A DNA stretch of 64,000 nucleotides from Molossus alvarezi (lineage: Eukaryota; Chordata; Mammalia; Chiroptera; Molossidae). The stretch spans positions 101,980,591 through 102,044,590 of the forward strand of contig CM073890.1 in NCBI GenBank assembly GCA_037176705.1, in the 5' to 3' direction. The notes under the pieces were generated by a model. That model made no database searches and was not told where the DNA came from. It saw only the letters and a list, made by a program, of their open reading frames with translations. This document shows, piece after piece, positions 58,780-64,000 of the stretch (the stretch's first letter is position 1; the number at the start of each line of letters is the position of its first letter). Both the position numbers and the translations under genes were made by a program.

Positions 58780-59719
58780 CAGTCATGATAGTCATCCATT
58801 GCTCACGTCCCGGATCACGTTCCCCTCTCTTGGTTTCACATACTCAATTTGAAAAAATGGTTCCCTGTTCAGATTCACCTCCCTGACTGTTTCATGCCTA
58901 TACTGCACGCAGCTGACCATGGCTGGAAAGTGTTTCCCACACAGATACCCTCATTCTTCTTCATCTACCCATTCTCTCTCTCTGTCTCTCTCTGCCGCTG
59001 CCTTCTCAAAGCACTCTACAGATTACACATATAATTGGTATACCGTGGCCACTATTTATTAGTTACCTGCTTTTCTAGAATGAACATCCTTACAAGGCTG
59101 GGAACTTGCACATGTTTTATTCACAGGTATGTGTCAACGGTCTGATACATTAAACACTAAGAGAAGGTAGCATACTATATGTCCTTTGCAATTTAGATTC
59201 TCATCTCCAGATTCTCCACACTGTATGGGTTTTACCAAAAATTGTCTTACTTTGGACCTACTGAGATTGCCAAAATCCCATCTATGTGTGTGTGTGTGTG
59301 TGTGTGTATGTGTCTAGTTTGCAGATAAAATGTTGATTAACTTCTTTTTCTCATTCCCACTCTTTATCCTGGATTTATATATTGCTATTGAAAACTCTCA
59401 CAGAATAATTATAATGATCTCAAGATGGGTTTATTCCCCTTTAATTTGACTGGCTTCTGAGTCACATCGTTTTCCAGAGATGGTTTCTGAGAGAGACAAT
59501 TGCTGAAAGCATATGAGGGCAAGATATAAACTTACTGAGTTTCAGTTTTTACCTTTTTCTTATAAAACCCTTTTCAATTAAGTATTAGCATTTAATAACA
59601 ATCAATCTAATATAGCAATTGTTTCAATCCCATTAAATTGCCAAATCCCACCACATTCTGTTTTTCCTTAAAAATGTGATTATTTTCTGGACTCATAATT
59701 TTTTTTAGTACCCTAATTT
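58780..59719. other. Unassigned DNA with (GT)n
   Basis: No gene. A (GT)n tract lies at about 59287-59308 and a (CT)n stretch near 58975-58994. Confidence 0.55.
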
Positions 59720-59805
59720 GGCTCAGAATTCTCACTTTAGGGATGAGGAAACTGAGGCCCTAAAATATTAGGAAACTCGTCCAAGGTCAAAAATATGAAG
59801 TACTT
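59720..59805 (+). repeat. MIR-like core
   Basis: GGGATGAGGAAACTGAGGCC and AACTCGTCCAAGGTCA are the conserved MIR core in forward orientation. Confidence 0.75.
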
Positions 59806-60869
59806 TGTACTTTGAAATAGTTCCTAAGACTTTTATTTTCCGAAGCTTAATATAAAACATTTCATGCATGCAGGAAATTATACCTTTATGTCTCTTTTGG
59901 GAAAGGAAAAATTACAATTGAAAATATTTCTCATTCAGATAGCCTTGATTCTATTTGACATTTTAACTGTACTATCTTTATCTCATGTAATGAATGGATT
60001 AGGTAATTACATTACTCTATAGATTCTCTTAGCGTAGCCAGACATTAGAATTTGGGACACTGATTTGGCTGGTAAATTAGAAGTCAGTTGAAACAGCCTG
60101 AGAAAAATGAAAAATAGAATTTCTTTTACATAAAGTCACAGGTTACAAAATTAGAAGTACATTTTACTCTTTGTAAACAAACAAAGAAACAAACAAATAA
60201 AAACCCTATCTCATTTACAGTATAAAGTATGCCACTATATTTTACACAAATTTACTATAGAATATTATGTTTTACATGCTTGTTGCCTGATATTCCGATT
60301 CTCTTCAATTAATAAAATGATTGCGATTCCTAGTTCTTTCTCATGTTCCTCTTTATCATAATACATCATAACTTAAGAATGGACACTAAAGGAACTGCAC
60401 ATTTTGAATTTTTTTTTTCACCCGACTATGCACATGATATGGTAATAGAGTAGCCTGCTGTCTCTCCTGGTTTAGTGATGATCAGAGTTACTATATGCTT
60501 ATAAAAGATCCTGATTATTTGATAAGCCACTCATTTGTAAAATGGGAACCAAAGCAAACAGAGGTGAGTTTTTTTTGTTTTAGATGTTTTAAAATACATG
60601 AATAATTCTAAATGAAACTTATACTTCCACTTACAGTCATTGTGTCCTGAAAAAAAACTTGATGTCACAGGCTTATGTGAGATTCTCTTTTGCCCTTGGG
60701 AAAAGCTTTATAGCTTCATTATTTTGGTCTCTTTCTACATTAATGAAATTTAAGCTTTGTAATACACACAGAATGACAGAGCTAGAAGGATTCACATTTC
60801 AAAAATCATAGGGCTACTTCAGAATATATAAATAATATAACTAAGAAAAGTCCTCTAGTGTCTAATAAT
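59806..60869. other. Unassigned AT-rich DNA
   Basis: No gene or confident repeat. An AAACAAACAAAGAAACAAAC run lies near 60175-60198. Confidence 0.5.
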
Positions 60870-61025
60870 AGCTGTCCTTGAGTGAGCATTAACTATGCAT
60901 TTCACTAATAACTTATTTTGTCCTCAAACCATCTACATTAAGCAACAGAGACTTAGAGAAGTTTACTATTGTGACATTGCTGAAATCTGTGACCAGGACA
61001 TCTGCACCCAGATCGTGTGACTTAC
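60870..61025 (+). repeat. MIR-like relic
   Basis: GAGTGAGCATTAACTATGCA, TTATTTTGTCCTCAAACCAT, CAGAGACTTAGAGAAGTTTA and CTGCACCCAGATCGTGTGAC follow MIR order in forward orientation, strongly diverged. Confidence 0.6.
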
Positions 61026-62184
61026 TGGCTTGTGTTGATTGTTTTAGCCTAGAAACTATAATAGGGGCTAAAGAATGAGTATTGCAGGCTCAGTAAGCAT
61101 TTTCGTGATTGCTTTAATGTCTATTTTTACTCAAAGTCTTTTGTCTGAGTTTCACTCACGTTTAAGACAATTTTGGAAATAAAACAATTGTTCAGATAGT
61201 TATTGAATGCACATATTTGTTTTAAATTGATACAAAAAGCATAAATGTATTAGCAGTTTATTCTTATTAGTAGCCTCCTTCAAAAATGTTTAACACTATT
61301 TTTTACTAGTCACTCATGAAATATTACAGATGAATTAACCCAAAATAAAAATTTTCCTTAGGGTGTAAGATGTTTAAAAGTCCATTCTTGTCTAGAAATT
61401 ATGTAAAAATCACCTTCAAAATATTGAACATTTGGTAATCTCAATAGATTAATTAACCTAATTACTTTAAGAAAGTGAATAGGTATTTAACTACTTTAGG
61501 GGTTGCTTTAGACACAGGCCTGTTCAGAACAAGTTTATGAATTAAATCTGCTTCTAAAAAATGAAGTCCAGGGAAGTAAGCCAAGGTCAGACTTTTGAAG
61601 AGAACCAAGTAGGCTAATAATAAGAATGCTCATATTAGTTAAAACAAAAAAAAAACAAAAAACTGAATTGTTCAGATGTAATCAATAGTATCTGAAATTT
61701 TCAAATTCCTTAGAACAGCACTATGATATAATACAATGTCTAGTTCATTTCTGGAAGGCTTTACTGCAGCCACCTCTCTAGGCAGACAAAATGCCCATCT
61801 CCTAGTTCTTCCCAAAGAGGGGTTTGCCTGAAACTTGCTATCGCTTGCCGAAGCGTCCAGTTTCTAACCAGCTTACATGTCAGAGCAGGTTGGGATCCTC
61901 CTGGGAGCCTGGAGACGTTAGTAGGAACTTCCTTTGCTTTCTCTTTGTCTCACTCAAACAATAAAATCAAGCCACCAGCTTCTCCCTGGAAGGAGCTTGT
62001 TCACACATCTAGCACTTCAACTTTTAAAGCTTCCAAAAGAGGAACTGCTCCCCAAATGACCCACCGCTGAGAGCTAACAGGGCTTGGCATGCACAAGGCC
62101 CACAGGACCACAGTAAACAAAGAGGCAGTTTTGAAATAGGTAAGTGAGCACTTTCTGCTGCTATCCATGTCCTACAGGTATACA
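61026..62184. other. Unassigned DNA with a GC-richer block
   Basis: No gene. The block at about 61735-62130 (GTTCTTCCCAAAGAGGGGTT; ACCAGCTTACATGTCAGAGC; AACAATAAAATCAAGCCACC; GACCCACCGCTGAGAGCTAA) looks like an old interspersed repeat just upstream of an L1 fragment. I cannot name it. Confidence 0.4.
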
Positions 62185-62400
62185 TAGGACATTTCATTCA
62201 ACAGCAACGGAATACACAGTATTCTCAAATGCACATGGAACATTCTCCACGACAGATCACATGTTAGGTCACAAAATAAGTTTCAGCAAATTTATGAAGA
62301 TTGAAATTTTATCAAGTATCTTTTCCAATCAAAATTGTATGAAACTTGAAATCAGTAATAGGAAAGATGTTTCAAGAAGAAAAGAATGGTCAACTATAGG
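62185..62400 (+). pseudogene. Old L1 ORF2 fragment (endonuclease C-terminal part)
   Basis: The frame at 62144-62419 contains EYTVFSNAHGTFSTTDHMLG and FMKIEILSSIFSNQNCMKLE, matching the L1 endonuclease end (SSAHGTFSKIDHMLG-type; compare 43105-43165). The fragment is about 200 bases, with no start, no reverse transcriptase and no 3' end. It is more diverged than the other L1 copies here, so it belongs to an older subfamily. Confidence 0.85.
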
Positions 62401-63662
62401 AAATGCAGCTGAGAGATGAAGTAAGATAATAGGAGACATGGATCTCTTTAATTTGTCAGCATTTGACAACAGTGTACTTGAAATGGCAACAACATGTTTT
62501 TGTTTTTTTTCTCCAGCAAACGTCTGTATTGTGTACAGGATGAGGAAATGTGGGAGAATGAAGAGTGATCTCACAGGAGATGGGTTTTATTAGGGAGTAG
62601 CTTAGTGGAAAGAGAGCAATCCAGGGATGAGTAATGGCAGTGGTAGTAATTCAAGCTATTGAATATATGGCTTAGGCTGTGGGAAAAGTGAAGTGAGATT
62701 TCTGAGGCCGGAACATTCCAGGTGATAATAAGATCTAGAGGGATAAAAAAGACTTTAGGTTTTGATATGAAATTAAGGCCCCGATATTGGACAGGCAGCA
62801 CCCATGGAGTCTGGAATGCAGAATAATGAAAACTGAAGTGAGAAAGTCTTTCCAGTACATGTCCAAGCGCTCAGTGGAGGAAGAACTAGAATTAAAAAGT
62901 TGACAACTAGACATGTCATGTTATGTCATGTGTGGTGTGTGTGTGTGTGTGTGTGTGTGTTTATGAGTAATCATCCTACTCTTCCGCCTCATGGCTATTC
63001 ATACATTACATTCAATGGGGTGCCTTGTAGTTATGTGTTTCATAACTGATTTTTGTATTTCCTTTGGTGAGAAATGTTTAATGTCCCACCTTACTGAGGT
63101 TTTGCTTTATGCAGATTCAGTTACCTGCAGCCAACCCAGGTCCAAAAGAGTAAATGGAAAATTCGAGAAATAAGCAATTGGCCAGTTTTAAATTGAACAC
63201 TGTTATGAGCACAGTAATAAAATTTCATGCTGTCCCATTTCTGTCACTCCAGAGATGAATCATCTCTTTGTCCAGGGTGTCCACACTGTACATGCAACAT
63301 TCTGCTAGTCCTTCTTGCTGTCTTGCTTAGTAGATGAACAGTTGTATCGCATTGTGAATGTTCAGCTAACCCTATTCCACTTAGTAATGGTCCCAAATCC
63401 ATTCACATACATTTTAGTACAGTATTAGTATAAGTATTCCATCTTATTACTAGTTGTTATTAAACTCTGTGCCTAATTTATAAAGTAAGCATCATCATAT
63501 ATGTGTATGTACAGAAAAAACAGTATATGTCGGGTTTGATACTCTCTGGGGTTTCAGGCATCTACGTGGAATCTTAGGGTGTACCTCCTGTGGATAAGGT
63601 GGGGACTGCCACCCAATTCAGAACATTGAGAATATTTGTAATAATAATTCTTCTACATCTTA
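62401..63662. other. Unassigned DNA with (GT)n
   Basis: No gene or confident repeat. A (GT)n tract lies at about 62932-62961. Confidence 0.5.
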
Positions 63663-63670
63663 AAGTTAGA

Positions 63671-63935
63671 GGGTAAGCCCTGGTCTCCTTTGCTCAATGG
63701 TTAGAGCATTGGCCCATGGATGGAAGGGTCATGGGTTCGATTTTCCATGAAGGGTATGTACCTGGGTGGCAAGTACAGTCCCTGGCCCCTGTTGGGATCA
63801 TGCAGGAGGCAACCAATCAATGTGTCTCTCTCATGTCAATGTTTTGCTCTCTCTCTCCCTCCTTCCCTTCCACTCTTTCTAAAAATCAATGGAAAAATGT
63901 CCTTGAGTGAGGATTAACCAAAAAAATAAAAAATC
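63671..63935 (+). repeat. VES SINE, near full length
   Basis: The head GCCCTGGTCTCCTTTGCTCA is followed by box B GGGTTCGATTTTCC, GGAGGCAACCAATCAATGTG, a CT-rich block, AATGTCCTTGAGTGAGGATT and an A tail. A short target duplication, AAGTTAGA, lies at 63663-63670 and 63936-63943. Confidence 0.95.
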
Positions 63936-64000
63936 AAGTTAGATAGTGAGAACTTTTCTATTTCAGAAAGTGGTGTGCAATAAAATTGTGCACAGCTTTT

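Noticed and set aside
1..64000. Helitron or piggyBac elements typical of some vesper bats
   Set aside because: No Helitron end (TC start with a CTAG-type hairpin end) or TTAA-flanked piggyBac inverted repeats were recognised by eye. Absence is not proof.

Overview
The window looks like 64 kb of AT-rich, gene-free nuclear DNA (intergenic or deep intronic) from a bat. The main evidence is about a dozen copies of the chiropteran tRNA-derived VES SINE. Their marks are a tRNA-like head, a CT-rich 3' part, and an end reading roughly 'GTCCTCGGGTGAGGAT' plus an A tail. Copies of one LINE-1 lineage, a SPIN-type hAT element and two TA-flanked mariner-like MITEs fit a yangochiropteran bat. I cannot fix the family or species. 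I found no intact protein-coding gene, exon chain, functional RNA gene or CRISPR array. The longest open frames lie in or antisense to L1 sequence, or are chance.

Layout. 0-7.5 kb: a window-edge VES copy, then an old L1 3' end (1960-2050 and 7041-7462) split by a composite VES / L1-ORF2 fragment / internally deleted L1 insert (2051-7040). 7.5-20 kb: mostly unassigned DNA with MaLR-type LTRs (7927-8287, 12951-13446), MIR-like fragments, a decayed MITE in a (TA)n tract, and a candidate LTR (18310-18812). 20-33 kb: L1 3' ends on the minus strand, MIR and MER5-like relics, three VES-type SINEs, a (TTTC)n tract, a candidate solo LTR inside a MaLR relic, and a well-preserved TA-flanked MITE (31779-31906). 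33.7 kb: a 49-nt U2 snRNA retropseudogene with a perfect 14-nt target-site duplication. 37.3-39.6 kb: three minus-strand VES copies. 39772-46600: a near full-length but dead L1 with 5'UTR monomers, both ORFs, a VES inside ORF1, and decayed target duplications. 46.6-64 kb: unassigned AT-rich DNA with further VES copies, microsatellites, a SPIN element carrying a GC-rich 16-bp minisatellite (58533-58779), MIR relics and an L1 endonuclease fragment.

How the pieces work together. The history is one of L1-driven retrotransposition. L1 machinery is the likely mobiliser of the VES copies (target duplications of 8-17 nt visible at nine of them), of the U2 fragment, and of the chimeric insert. Cut-and-paste DNA transposons (SPIN, mariner MITEs) are a second, independent layer. 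The most unusual observations are the tripartite VES-L1-L1 insert, the SPIN with its internal minisatellite, the tailless U2 retropseudogene, and two head-only VES copies ending at the same point. Repeat family names come from recognised sequence without a database search.
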